A DNA stretch of 64,000 bases from Micromussa lordhowensis (lineage: Eukaryota; Cnidaria; Anthozoa; Scleractinia; Lobophylliidae): the NCBI GenBank assembly GCA_964020085.1, contig OZ026600.1, positions 12,125,348 through 12,189,347 of the forward strand. Direction: 5' to 3'. The stretch's first letter is position 1, and each line of letters starts with the position of its first letter. Position numbers and translations under genes: made by a program. The notes below the pieces were generated by a model. That model did no database searches and was not told where the DNA came from. It saw only the letters and a list, made by a program, of their open reading frames with translations. Positions 37,406 to 50,300 of the stretch are shown piece after piece.

Positions 37406-37797
37406 GCTAATTCGCAATCGGGCTGGTTAGCATAGTGTGACATTTTGCGCCGCTCCGAAACTTTGCATGTGGACCCGGACCAACCCCTGGAGTGCTTTGG
37501 TGCCATTAGTTTGAAATGTTGCGACACGAGCCAAGCTCGGCTATCTAGCAATCCGTCTGGTTAGCATAGTGTGACATTTTGCGCAGCTCCGAAACTTTGC
37601 ATGTGGACTCGGACCAACCCCTGGAGTGCTTTGGTGCCATTAGTTTGAAATGTTGCGACACGAGCCAAGCTCGGCTATCTAGCAATCCGTCTGGTTAGCA
37701 TAGTGTGACATATTGCGCAGCTCCGAAACTTTGCATGTGGACCCGGACCAACCCCGGGAGTGCTTTGGTGCCATTAGTTTGCAAAGTTGCGACGCGC

Positions 37798-38946
37798 GCC
37801 AAGCTCGACTAACGAGGCAGCCAGCCGGCCACACCTGGGGATCTGCCGGCCTGGTTAGCACAGTGTGACAGTTTGCGCAGCTTCGAAACTTTGCATGTGG
37901 ACTCGGACCGACCCCGGGAGTGCTTTGGTGCCATTAGTTTGCAAAGTTGCGATGCGCGCCAAGCTCGGCTAATTAGCAATCGGGCTGGTTAGCATAGTGT
38001 CACAATTTGCGCAGCTCCGAAACTTTGCATGTGGACCCGGACCGACCCCGGGAGTGCTTTGGTGCCATTAGTTTCCAAAGTTGCGTGCGCGCCAAGCTCG
38101 GCTAACGAGGCAGCCAGCCGGCCGCACCCGGGAATCTGCCGGGCTGGTTAGCATAGTGTGACATTTTGCGCAGTTCCGAAACTTTGCATGTGGACTCGGA
38201 CCAACCCCTGGAGTGCTTTGGTGCTATTAGTTTGAAATGTTGCGACACGAGCCAAGCTCGGCTATCTAGCAATCCGTCTGGTTAGCATAGTGTGACATTT
38301 TGCGCAGCTCCGAAACTTTGCATGTGGACCCGGACCAACCCCGGGAGTGCTTTGGTGCCATTAGTTTGCAAAGTTGCGACGCGCGCCAAGCTCGGCTAAC
38401 GAGGCAGCCAGCCGGCCGCACCCGGGCATCTGCCGGGCTGGTTAGCATAGTGTGACATTTTGCGCAGCTCCAAAACTTTGCATGTGGACTCGGACCGACC
38501 CCAGGAGTGCTTTGGTGCCATTAGTTTGAAAAGTTGCAACGCGCGCCAAGCTCGGCTAATTCGCAATCGGGCTGGTTAGCATAGTGTGACATTTTGCGCC
38601 GCTCCGAAACTTTGCATGTGGACCCGGACCAACCCCTGGAGTGCTTTGGTGCCATTAGTTTGAAATGTTGCGACACGAGCCAAGCTCGGCTATCTAGCAA
38701 TCCGTCTGGTTAGCATAGTGTGACATTTTGCGCAGCTCCGAAACTTTGCATGTGGACTCGGACCAACCCCTGGAGTGCTTTGGTGCCATTAGTTTGAAAT
38801 GTTGCGACACGAGCCAAGCTCGGCTATCTAGCAATCCGTCTGGTTAGCATAGTGTGACATTTTGCGCAGCTCCGAAACTTTGCATGTGGACCCGGACCAA
38901 CCCCGGGAGTGCTTTGGTGCCATTAGTTTGCAAAGTTGCGACGCGC
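37798..38946. repeat. Zone E, 1,149-bp unit, copy 2
   Basis: L linkers at 37813, 38106 and 38400 repeat copy 1 at +1,149, including the one-base deletion near 38090. Seen differences are very few, for example tttgctgcc in copy 1 (37363) against tttggtgcc in copy 2. Confidence 0.85.
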
Positions 38947-39869
38947 GCCAAGCTCGGCTAACGAGGCAGCCAGCCGGCTGCACCCGGGGACCTGCCGGGC
39001 TGGTTAGCATAGTGTGACATTTTCACAGCTCCGAAACTTTGCATTTGAACTCGGACCGAACCCAGGAGGGGTTTGGTGCCATTAGTTTGCAAAGTTGCTA
39101 CGCGCGCCAAGGTCAGCTAATTCGCAATCGGGCTGGTTAGCATAGTGTGAGATATTGCGCATTTCCGAAACTTTGCATGTGGACCTGGGCCGACCCCAGG
39201 AGTGCTTTGGTGCCATTACTTTGCAGAGTTGCGATGTGCGCAAAGCTCGACTAACGAGGCAGCCAGCCGGCCACACCTGGGGATCTGCCGGCCTGGTTAG
39301 CACAGTGTGACATTTTGCGCAGCTCCGAAACTTTGCATATTGGACTCGGACCGACCCCGGGAGTGCTTTGGTGCCATTAGTTTGCAAAGTTGCAACGCGC
39401 GCCAAGCTCGGCTAACTAGGCAGCCAGCCGGCCGCACCCGGGGATCTGCCGGGCTGGTTAGCATAGTGTGACAGTTTGCGCAGCTTCGAAACTTTGCATG
39501 TGGACTCGGACCGACCCCGGGAGTGCTTTGGTGCCATTAGTTTGCAAAGTTGCGATGCGCGCCAAGCTCGGCTAATTAGCAATCGGGCTGGTTAGCATAG
39601 TGTCACAATTTGCGCAGCTCCGAAACTTTGCATGTGGACCCGGACCGACCCCGGGAGTGCTTTGGTGCCATTAGTTTGCAAAGTTGCGATGCGCGCCAAG
39701 CTCGGCTAACGAGGCAGCCAGCCGGCCGCACCCGGGAATCTGCCGGGCTGGTTAGCATAGTGTGACATTTTGCGCAGTTCCGAAACTTTGCATGTGGACT
39801 CGGACCAACCCCTGGAGTGCTTTGGTGCCATTAGTTTAAAATGTTGCGACACGAGCCAAGCTCGGCTAA
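38947..39869. repeat. Mosaic between zones E and B
   Basis: L linkers are at 38962, 39255, 39416 and 39710. This stretch mixes types found elsewhere: a one-base-short cattttcacagctcc monomer (39019; also at 62336), the zone-A gcatattggac insertion (39337) next to ggccacacctggg, and a zone-E gaaatgttgcgacacgag-like end (39838). It looks like a patchwork of recombination products. Confidence 0.75.
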
Positions 39870-40452
39870 CTAGCAATCCGACTGGTTAGCATAGTGTGAC
39901 ATTTTGCGCAGCTCCGAAACTTTGCATGTGGACTCGGACCGACCCCGGGAGTGCTTTGGTGCCATTAGTTTGCAAAGTTGCGACGTGCGCCAAGCTCGGC
40001 TAACGAGGCAGCCAGCCGGCTGCACCAGGGCATCTGCCGGGCTGGTGTGCACAGTGTGACATTTTTCGCTGCTCCGAAACTTTGCATTTGGACTCGGACC
40101 GACCCCGGGAGTGCTTTGGTGCCATAAGTTTGCAAAGTTGCGACGCGCGCCAAGCTCGGCTAACGAGGCAGCGAGCCGGCCGCACCCGGGCATCTGCCGG
40201 GCTGGTTAGCATAGTGTGACAGTTTGCGCAGCTTTGAAACTTTGCATGTGGACTCGGACCGACCCCGGGAGTGCTTTGGTGCCATGAGTTTGCAAAGTTG
40301 CGACGCGCGCCAAGCTCGGCTAATTAGCAATCGGGCTGGTTAGCATAGTGTGAAAGTTTGCGCAGCTTCGAAACTTTGCATGTGGACTCGGACCGACCCC
40401 GGGAGTGCTTTGGTGCCATTAGTTTGCAAAGTTGCGATGCGCACCAAGCTTG

Positions 40453-41092
40453 GCTACCAAGGCAGCCAGCCGGCTGCACCCGGGCATCTCCCGGGCTGGT
40501 TGGCATAGTGTGACAGTTTGCGCAGCTTCGAAACTTTGCATGTGGACTCGGACCGACCCCGGGAGTGCTTTGGTGCCATTAGTTTGCAAAGTTGCGATGC
40601 GCACCAAGCTTGGCTACCAAGGCAGCCAGCCGGCTGCACCCGGGCATCTCCCGGGCTGGTTGGCATAGTGTGACATATTGCGCAGCTCGGAAACTTTGCA
40701 TGTGGACCTGGACCGACCCAGGGAGTGCTTTGGTGCCATTACTTTGCAAAGTTGCGATGCGCGCAAAGCTCGACTAACGAGGCAGCCAGCCGGCCACACC
40801 TGGGGATCTGCCGGCCTGGTTAGCATAGTGTGACAGTTTGCGCAGCTTCGAAACTTTGCATGTGGACTCGGACCGACCCCGGGAGTGCTTTGGTGCCATT
40901 AGTTTGCAAAGTTGCGACGCGCACCAAGCTCGGCTAACGAGGCAGCCGGCCGGCCGCACCCGGGAATCTGCCGGGCTGGTTAGCATAGTGTGACAGTTTG
41001 CGCAGCTTCGAAACTTTGCATGTGGACTCGGACCGACCCCGGGAGTGCTTTGGTGCCATTAGTTTGCAAAGTTGCGACGCGCGCCAAGCAAT
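40453..41092. repeat. Four consecutive L monomers
   Basis: L linkers at 40458, 40618, 40778 and 40938 are each 160 bp apart. The first two share the rare form ggctaccaaggcagcc with catctcccggg. In the equivalent place in copy 1 the ctaccaagg linker (13355) occurs once and is followed by an S. An L monomer was therefore duplicated and an S lost, the pattern expected from exchange between unequal neighbours. Confidence 0.85.
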
Positions 41093-41107
41093 CGGCAATC
41101 GGGTTGG
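41084..41107. repeat. S' linker variant, 4 of 7
   Basis: The same variant in zone B copy 3, after L 40778 and 40938. Confidence 0.9.
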
Positions 41108-44100
41108 TTAGCATAGTGTGACATTTTGCGCAGCTCTGAAACTTTGCATGTGGACCCGGACCGACCCCAGGATTGCTTTGGTGGCATTAGTTTGCAAAGT
41201 TGCGACGTGCGCCAAGCTCGGCTAACGAGGCAACCAGCCGGCCGCACCCGGGCATCTACCGGGCTGGTTAGAATAGTGTGACATTTTGCGCAGCTCCCAA
41301 ACTTTGCATGTGGACTCGGACCAACCCCGGGAGTGCTTTGGTGCCATTAGTTTGCAAACTTGCGACGCGCGCCAACCTCGGCTAACGAGGCAGCCAGCCG
41401 GCCGCACCCAGGCATCTGCCGGGCTGGTTAGCATAGTGTGACATTTTGCGCAGCTCCGAAACTTTGCATGTGGACTCGGACCGACCTTGGGAGTGCTTTG
41501 GTGCCATAAGTTTGAAAAGTTGCGACGCGCCAAGGTCGGCTAATTAGCAATCGGGCTGGTTAGCATAGTGTGACATTTTGCGCAGCTCTAAAACTTTGCA
41601 TGTGGACACGGACCGACCCCGGGAGTGCTTTGGTGCCATTAGTTTCCAAAGTTGCGACGTGCGCCAAGCTCGGCTAACGAGGCAGCCAGCCGGCCGCACC
41701 CAGGCATCTGCCGGGCTGGTTAGCATAGTGTGACATTTTGCGCAGCTCCCAAACTTTGCATGTGGACTCGGACCAACCCCGGGAGTGCTTTGGTGCCATT
41801 AGTTTGCAAACTTGCGACGCGCGCCAAGCTCGGCTAACGAGGCAGCCAGCCGGCCGCACCCAGGCATCTGCCGGGCTGGTTAGCATAGTGTGACATTTTG
41901 CGCAGCTCCGAAACTTTGCATGTGGACTCGGACCGACCTTGGGAGTGCTTTGGTGCCATAAGTTTGAAAAGTTGCGACGCGCGCCAAGGTCGGCTAATTA
42001 GCAATCGGGCTGGTTAGCCTAGTGTGACATTTTGCGCAGCTCCAAAACTTTGCATGTGGACACGGACCGACCCAGGGAGTGCTTTGGTGCCATTAGTTTG
42101 AAAAGTTGCGACGCGCGCCAAGCTCGGCTAACTAGCAATCCGACTGGTTAGCATAGTGTGAAATTTTTCGCTGCTCCAAAACTTTGCATGTGGACTTTGA
42201 CCGACCCCGGGAGTGCTTTGGTGCCATTAGTTTGCAAAGTTGCGACGCGTGCCAAGCTCGGCTAATTAGCAATCGGGCTGGTTAGCATAGTGTCACAATT
42301 TGCGCAGCTCCGAAACTTTGCATGTGGACCCGGACCGACCCCGGGAGTGCTTTGGTGCCATTAGTTTGCAAAGTTGTGACGCGCGCCAAGCACGGCTAAC
42401 GAGGCAGCCAGCGGGCTGCACCGGGGCATCTGCCGGGCTGGTTAGCATAGTGTGACATTTTGCGCAGCGCCAAAACTTTGCATATTGGACTCGGACCGAC
42501 CCCGGGAGTGCTTTGGTGCCATAAGTTTGCAAAGTTGCGACGCGCGCCAAGCTCGGCTAACGAGGCAGCCAGCCGGCCGCACCCGGGGATCTGCCGGGCT
42601 GGTTAGCATAGTGTGACAGTTTGCGCAGCTCCGAATCTTTGCATGTGGACCCGGACCCACCCCGGGAGTGCTTTGGTGCCATTAGTTTGCAAAGTTGCGA
42701 CGCGCGCCAAGCTCGGCTAACGAGGCAGCCAGCCGGCCGCACCCGGGCATCTGCCGGGCTGGTTAGCATAGTGTGACAGTTTGCGCAGCTTCGAGACTTT
42801 GCATGTGGACTCGGACCGACCCCAGGAGTGCTTTGGTTACATTAGTTTGCAAAGTTGCAACGCGCGCCAAGCTCGGCTAATTAGCAATCGGGCTGGTTAG
42901 CATAGTGTCACAATTTGCGCAGCTCCGAAACTTTGCATGTGGACCCGGACCGACCCCGGGAGTGCTTTGGTGCCATTAGTTTGAAAAGTTGCGACGCGCG
43001 CCAAGCTCGGCTAACTAGCAATCCGACTGGTTAGCATAGTGTGACATTTTTCGCTGCTCCAAAACTTTGCATGTGGACTGGGACCGACCCCGGGAGTGCT
43101 TTGGTGCCATTAGTTTGCAAAGTTGCGACGCGCGCCAATCTCGGCTAATTAGCAATCGGGCTAGTTAGCATAGTGTGACATTTTGTGCAGCTCCAAAACT
43201 TTGCATGTGGACCCGGACCGACCCCGGGAGTGCTTTGGTGCCATTAGTTTGCAAAGTTGCGACGTGCGCCAAGCTCGGCTAATTAGCAATCGGGCTGGTT
43301 AGCATAGTGTCACAATTTGCGCAGCTCCGAAACTTTGCATATGGACCCGGACCGACCCCGGGAGTGCTTTGGTGCCATTAGTTTGCAAAGTTGCGACGCG
43401 CGCCAAGCTTGGCTAACTAGCAATCCGACTGGTTAGCATAGTGTGCATTTTGCGCAGCTCCGAAACTTTGCATGTGGACCCGGACCGACCCCGGGAGTGC
43501 TTTGGTGCCATTAGTTTGCAAAGTTGCGACGCACGCCAAGCTCGGCTAACAAGGAGGGCAGCCGGCCGCACCCGGGCATCTGCTGGGCTAATTGGCATAA
43601 TGTGACATTTTTCGCTGCTTCGAAACTTTGCATGTGGACTCGGACCGACCCCGGGAGTGCTTTGGTGCCATTAGTTTGCAAAGTTGCGACGCGCACCAAG
43701 CTCGGCTTATTACCAATCGGGCTAGTTAGCATAGTGTGACATTTTGCGCAGCTCCGAAACTTTGCATGTGGACCCGGACCGAACACAGGAGTGCTTTGGT
43801 GCCATTAGTTTGCAAATTTGGGACGTGCGCCAAGCTCGGCTAATTAGCAATCGGGCTGGTTAGCATAGTGTGACATTTTTCGCTGCTCCGAAACTTTGCA
43901 TGTGGACTCGGACCGACCCCGGGAGTGCTTTGGTGCCATAAGTTTGCAAAGTTGCGACGCGCGCCAAGCTCGGCTAACGAGGCAGCGAGCCGGCCGCACC
44001 CGGGCATCTGCCGGGCTGGTTAGCATAGTGTGACAGTTTGCGCAGCTTTGAAACTTTGCATGTGGACTCGGACCGACCCCGGGAGTGCTTTGGTGCCATG

Positions 44101-45005
44101 AGTTTGCAAAGTTGCGACGCGCGCCAAGCTCGGCTAATTAGCAATCGGGCTGGTTAGCATAGTGTGAAAGTTTGCACAGCTTCGAAACTTTGCATGTGGA
44201 CTCGGATCGACCCAGGGAGTGCTTTGGTGCCATTAGTTTGAAAAGTTGCGACGCGCACCAAGCTCGGCTAATTAGCAATCGGGCTGGTTAGCATAGTGTG
44301 ACATTTTTCGCAGCTCCGAAACTTTGTATGTGGACCCAGACCGACCCCGGGAGTGCTTAGGTGCCATTAGTTTGCAAAGTTGCGACGCGCGCCAAGCTCG
44401 GCTACCAAGGCAGCCAGCCGGCGTCACCCGGGCATCTCCCGGGCTGGTTGGCATAGTGTGACATTTTGCGCAGCTCCGAAACTTTGCATGTGGACCTGGA
44501 CCGACTCCGGGAGTGCTTTGCTGCCACTAGTTTACAAAGTTGCGACGCGCGCCAAGCTCGGCTAATTAGCAATCGGGCTGGTTAGCATAGTGTGACATAT
44601 TGCGCAGCTCGGATACTTTGCATGTGGACCTGGACCGACCCAGGGAGTGCTTTGGTGCCATTACTTTGCAAAGTTGCGATGCGCGCAAAGCTCGACTAAC
44701 GAGGCAGCCAGCCGGCCACACCTAAGGATCTGCCGGCCTGGTTAGCATAGTGTGACAGTTTGCGCAGCTTCGAAACTTTGAATGTGGACTCGGACCGACC
44801 CCGGGAGTGCTTTGGTGCCATTAGTTTGCAAAGTTGCGACGCGCGCCAAGCTCGGCTAACGAGGCAGCCAGCCGGCCGCACCCGGGGATCTGCCGGGCTG
44901 GTTAGCATAGTGTGACAGTTTGCGCAGCTTCGAAACTTTGCATGTGGACTCGGACCGATTCCGGGAGTGCTTTGGTGCCATTAGTTTGCAAAGTTGCGAC
45001 GCGCG

Positions 45006-45029
45006 CCAAGCAATCGGCAATCGGGTTGG
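45006..45029. repeat. S' linker variant, 5 of 7
   Basis: The same variant in the second half of zone B copy 3, after L 44700 and 44860. The LL pair that follows it in copies 1 and 2 is missing here. Confidence 0.9.
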
Positions 45030-46424
45030 TTAGCATAGTGTGACATTTTGCGCAGCTCCGAAACTTTGCATGTGGACTCGGACCGACCTTGGGAGTGCTT
45101 TGGTGCCATAAGTTTGAAAAGTTGCGACGCGCCAAGGTCGGCTAATTAGCAATCGGGCTGGTTAGCATAGTGTGACATTTTGCGCAGCTCCAAAACTTTG
45201 CATGTGGACACGGACCGACCCCGGGAGTGCTTCGGTGCCATTAGTTTGCAAAGTTGCGACGTGCGCCAAGCTCGGCTAACGAGGCAGCCAGCCGGCCGCA
45301 CCCAGGCATCTGCCTGGCTGGTTAGCATAGTGTGACATTTTGCGCAGCTCCCAAACTTTGCATGTGGACTCGGACCAACCCCGGGAGTGCTTTGGTGCCA
45401 TTAGTTCGCAAACTTGCGACGCGCGCCAAGCTCGGCTAACGAGGCAGCCAGCCGGCCGCACCCAGGCATCTGAAAGGCTGGTTAGCATAGTGTGACATTT
45501 TGCGCAGCTCCGAAACTTTGCATGTGGACTCGGACCGACCTTGGGAGTGCTTTGGTGCCATAAGTTTGAAAAGTTGCGACGCGCGCCAAGGTCGGCTAAT
45601 TAGCAATCGGCCTGGTTAGCATAGTGTGACATTTTGCGCAGCTCCAAAACTTTGCATGTGGACACGGACCGACCCAGGGAGTGCTTTGGTGCCATTAGTT
45701 TGAAAAGTTGCGACGCGCGCCAAGCTCGGCTAACTAGCAATCCGACTGGTTAGCATAGTGTGAAATTTTTCGCTGCTCCAAAACTTTGCATGTGGACTCG
45801 GACCGACCCCGGGAGTGCTTTGGTGCCATTAGTTTGCAAAGTTGCGACGCACGCCAATCTCGGCTAATTAGCAATCGGGCTAGTTAGCATAGTGTGACAT
45901 TTTGAGCAGCTCCAAAACTTTGCATGTGGACCCGGACCGACCCCGGGAGTGCTTTGGTGCCATTAGTTTGCAAAGTTGCCAGGCGCGCCAAGCTCGGCTA
46001 ATTAGCAATCGCGCTGGTTAGCATAGTGTTACATTTTGCGCAGCTCCGAAACTTTGCATGTGGACTCGGACCGACCGCGGGAGTGCTTTGGTGTCATTAG
46101 TTTGCAAAGTTGCGACGTGCGCCAAGCTCGGCTAATTAGCAATCGGGCTGGTTAGCATAGTGTCACAATTTGCGTAGCTCCGAAACTTTGCATATGGACC
46201 CGGACCGACCGCGGGAGTGCTTTGGTGCCATTAGTTTGCAAAGTTGCGACGCGCGCCAAGCTCGGCTAACGAGGCAGCCAGCCGGTTGCACCCGGGCATC
46301 TGCCGGGCTGGTTAGCATAGTGTGACAGTTTGTGCAGCTTCGAAACTTTGCATGTGGACTCGGACCGATCCCAGAAGTGCTTTGGTGCCATTAGTTTGCA
46401 AAGTTGCGACGCGCGCCAATCTCG

Positions 46425-47362
46425 GCTAATTAGCAATCGGGCTAGTTAGCATAGTGTGACATTTTGTGCAGCTCCAAAACTTTGCATGGGGACCCGGACC
46501 GACCCCGGGAGTGCTTTGGTGCCATTAGTTTGCAAAGTTGCGAGGCGCGCCAAGCCCGGCTAACTAGCAATCCGACTGGTTAGCATACTGTGACATTTTT
46601 CGCTGCTCCAAAACTTTGCATGTGGACTCGGACCGACCCCGGGAGTGCTTTGGTGCCATTAGTTTGCAAGGTTGCGACGCGCGCCAATCTCGGCTAATTA
46701 GCAATCGGGCTAGTTAGCATAGTGTGACATTTTGTGCAGCTCCAAAACTTTGCATGTGGACCCGGACCGACCCCGGGAGTGCTTTGGTGCCATTAGTTTG
46801 CAAAGTTGCGAGGCACGCCAAGCTCGGCTAATTAGCAATCGGGCTGGTTAGCATAGTGTGACATTTTGCGCAGCTCCGAAACTTTGCATGTGGACTCGGA
46901 CTGACCGCGCGAGTGCTTTGGTGCCATTAGTTTGCAAAGTTGCGACGCGCGCGAAGCTCGGCTTATTAGCAATCGGGCTGGTTAGCATAGTGTTACATTT
47001 TGCGCAGCTCCGAAACTTTGCATGTGGACTCGGACCGACCGCAGGAGTGCTTTGGTGCCATTAGTTTGCAAAGTTGCGACGTGCGCCAAGCTCGGCTAAT
47101 TAGCAATCGGGCTGGTTAGCATAGTGTCACAATTTGCGCAGCTCCGAAACTTTGCATATGGACCCGGACCGACCCCGGGAGTGCTTTGGTGCCATTAGTT
47201 TGCAAAGTTGCGACGCGCGCCAAGCTTGGCTAACTAGCAATCCGACTGGTTAACATAGTGTGACATTTTGCGCAGCTCCGAAACTTTGCATGTGGACCCG
47301 GACCAACCCCCGGAGTGCTTTGGTGCCATTAGTTTGCAAAGTTGCGACGCACGCCAAGCTCG
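46425..47362. repeat. Shortened S run (7 monomers)
   Basis: L 46270 to L 47368 spans 160 + 7 x 134 bp, against 24 S in copies 1 and 2. The first two S of the run and two 8/7-monomer sub-units (1,072 + 938 bp) are missing. The retained part includes the tttgcaaggttgcg mark (46668) of the last sub-unit. Confidence 0.85.
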
Positions 47363-50300
47363 GCTAACAAGGAGGCCAGCCGGCCACACCCGGGCATCTG
47401 CTGGGCTAATTGGCATAATGTGACATTTTTCGCTGCTTCGAAACTTTGCATGTGGACTCGGACCGACCCCGGGAGTGCTTTGGTGCCATTAGTTTGCAAA
47501 GTTGCGACGCGCACCAAGCTCGGCTAATTACCAATCGGGCTAGTTAGCATAGTGTAACATTTGGCGCAGCTCCGAAACTTTGCATGTGGACCCGGACCGA
47601 ACACAGGAGTGCTTTGGTGCCATTAGTTTGCAAATTTGCGACGTGCGCCAAGCTCTGCTAATTAGCAATCGGGCTGGTTAGCATAGTGTCACAATTTGCG
47701 CAGCTCCGAAACTTTGCATGTGGACCCGGACCGACCCCGGGAGTGCTTTGGTGCCATTAGTTTGAAAAGTTGCGACGCGCGCCAAGCTCGGCTAACTAGC
47801 AATCCGACTGGTTAGCATACTGTGACATTTTTCGCTGCTCCAAAACTTTGCATGTGGACTCGGACCGACCCCGGGAGTGCTTTGGTGCCATTAGTTTGCA
47901 AAGTTGCGACGCGCGCCAATCTCGGCTAATTAGCAATCGGGCTAGTTAGCATAGTGTGACATTTTGTGCAGCTCCAAAACTTTGCATGTGGACCCGGACC
48001 GACCCCGGGAGTGCTTTGGTGCCATTAGTTTGCAAAGTTGCGAGGCGCGCCAAGCTCGGCTAACTAGGAATCCGACTGGTTAGCATACTGTAACATTTTT
48101 CGCTGCTCCAAAACTTTGCATGTGGACTCGGACCGACCCCGGGAGTGCTTTGGTGCCATTAGTTTGCAAAGTTGCGACGCGCGCCAATCTCGGCTAATTA
48201 GCAATCGGGCTAGTTAGCATAGTGTGACATTTTGTGCAGCTCCGAAACTTTGCATGTGGACCCGGACCGACCCCGGGAGTGCTTTGCTGCCACTATTTTG
48301 CAAAGTTGCGACGCGCGCCAAGCTCGGCTAATTAGCAATCGGGCTGGTTAGCATAGTGTGACATTTTTCGCTGCTCCGAAACTTTGCATGTGGACTCGGA
48401 CCGACCCCGGGAGTGCTTTGGTGCCATTAGTTTGCAAAGTTGCGACGTGTGCCAAGCTCGGCTAACGAGGCAGCCAGCCGGCTGCACCAGGGTATCTGCC
48501 GGGCTGGTTGGCACAGTGTGACATTTTTCGCTGCTCTGAAACTTTGCATGTGGACTCGGACCGACCCCGGGAGTGCTTTGGTGCCATAAGTTTGCAAAGT
48601 TGCGACGCGCGCCAAGCTCAGCTAACGAGGCAGCCAGCCGGCTGCACCCGGGGATCTGCCGGGCTGGTTAGCATAGTGTGACAGTTTGCGCAGCTTCGAA
48701 ACTTTGCATGTGGACTCGGACCGACCCCGGGAGTGCTTTGGTGCCAATAGTTTGCAAAGTTGCGACGCGCGCCAAGCTCGGCTAATTAGCAATCGGGCTG
48801 GTTAGCATAGTGTGACATTTTGCCCAGCTCCGAAACTTTGCATGTGGACCCGGACCGACCCCGGGAGTGCTTTGGTGCCATTAGTTTGCAAAGTTGCGAC
48901 GCGCGCGAAGCTCGGCTTATTAGCAATCGGGCTGGTTAGCATAGTGTTACATTTTGCGCAGCTCCGAAACTTTGCATGTGGACTCGGACCGACCGCAGGA
49001 GTGCTTTGGTGCCATTAGTTTGCAAAGTTGCGACGTGCGCCAAGCTCGGCTAATTAGCAATCGGGCTGGTTAGCATAGTGTCACAATTTGCGCAGCTCCG
49101 AAACTTTGCATATGGACCCGGACCGACCCCGGGAGTGCTTTGGTGCCCTTAGTTTGCAAAGTTGCGACGCGCGCCAAGCTTGGCTAACTAGCAATCCGAC
49201 TGGTTAACATAGTGTGACATTTTGCGCAGCTCCGAAACTTTGCATGTGGACCAGGACCAACCCCGGGAGTGCTTTGGTGCCATTAGTTTGCAAAGTTGCG
49301 ACGCACGCCAAGCTCGGCTAACAAGGAGGCCAGCCGGCCACACCCGGGCATCTGCTGGGCTAATTGGCATAATGTGACATTTTTCGCTGCTTCGAAACTT
49401 TGCATGTGGACTCGGACCGACCCCGGGAGTGCTTTGGTGCCATTAGTTTGCAAAGTTGCGACGCGCACCAAGCTCGGCTAATTACCAATCGGGCTAGTTA
49501 GCATAGTGTGACGTTTTGCGCAGCTCCGAAACTTTGCATGTGGACCCGGACCGAACACAGGAGTGCTTTGGTGCCATTAGTTTGCAAATTTGCGACGTGC
49601 GCCAAGCTCTGCTAATTAGCAATCGGGCTGGTTAGCATAGTTTGACATTTTGCGCAGCTCCGAAACTTTGCATGTGGACCCGGACCGACCCCGGGAGTGC
49701 TTTGCTGCCCCTATTTTGCAAAGTTGCGACGCGCGCCAAGCTCGGCTAATTAGCAATCGGGCTGGTTAGCATAGTGTGACATTTTTCGCTGCTCCGAAAC
49801 TTTGCATGTGGACTCGGACCGACCCCGGGAGTGCTTTGGTGCCATTAGTTTGCAAAGTTGCGACGTGCGCCAAGCTCGGCTAACGAGGCAGCCAGCCGGC
49901 TGCACCAGGGTATCTGCCGGGCTGGTTTGCACAGTGTGACATTTTTCGCTGCTCTGAAACTTTGCATGTGGACTCGGACCGACCCCGGGAGTGCTTTGGT
50001 GCCATAAGTTTGCAAAGTTGCGACGCGCGCCAAGCTCAGCTAACGAGGCAGCCAGCCGGCTGCACCCGGGGATCAGCCGGGCTGGTTAGCATAGTGTGAC
50101 AGTTTGCGCAGCTTCGAAACTTTGCATGTGGACTCGGACCGACCCCGGGAGTGCTTTGGTGCAATTAGTTTGCAAAGTTGCGACGCGCGCCAAGCTCGGC
50201 TAATTAGCAATCGGGCTGGTTAGCATAGTGTGACATTCTGCGCAGCTCCGAAACTTTGCATGTGGACCCGGACCGACCCCGGGAGTGCTTTGGTGCCATT

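Larger units (their letters stand above)
36646..37797. repeat. Zone E, 1,149-bp unit, copy 1
   Basis: L linkers are at 36664, 36957 and 37251. The length is 3 L plus 5 S minus 1 bp, with the missing base in gttgcgtgcgcgcc (about 36941). S linkers here carry ctatctagcaatccgtctgg, a private zone-E form. Confidence 0.85.
39870..45914. repeat. Zone B, copy 3 (about 27.1-27.5 kb downstream of copies 1 and 2)
   Basis: L linkers are at 40004, 40164, 40458, 40618, 40778, 40938, 41226, 41386, 41678, 41838, 42400, 42561, 42721, 43550, 43978, 44406, 44700, 44860, 45280 and 45440. It covers both earlier B units: 40004-41838 matches 12901-14709 (offset 27,103, then 27,129) and 42721-43550 matches 15271-16100 (offset 27,450). 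Differences include an extra L (40618), a lost L after 43550 and a lost LL pair after 44860. S' lies at 41084 and 45006. Confidence 0.85.
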
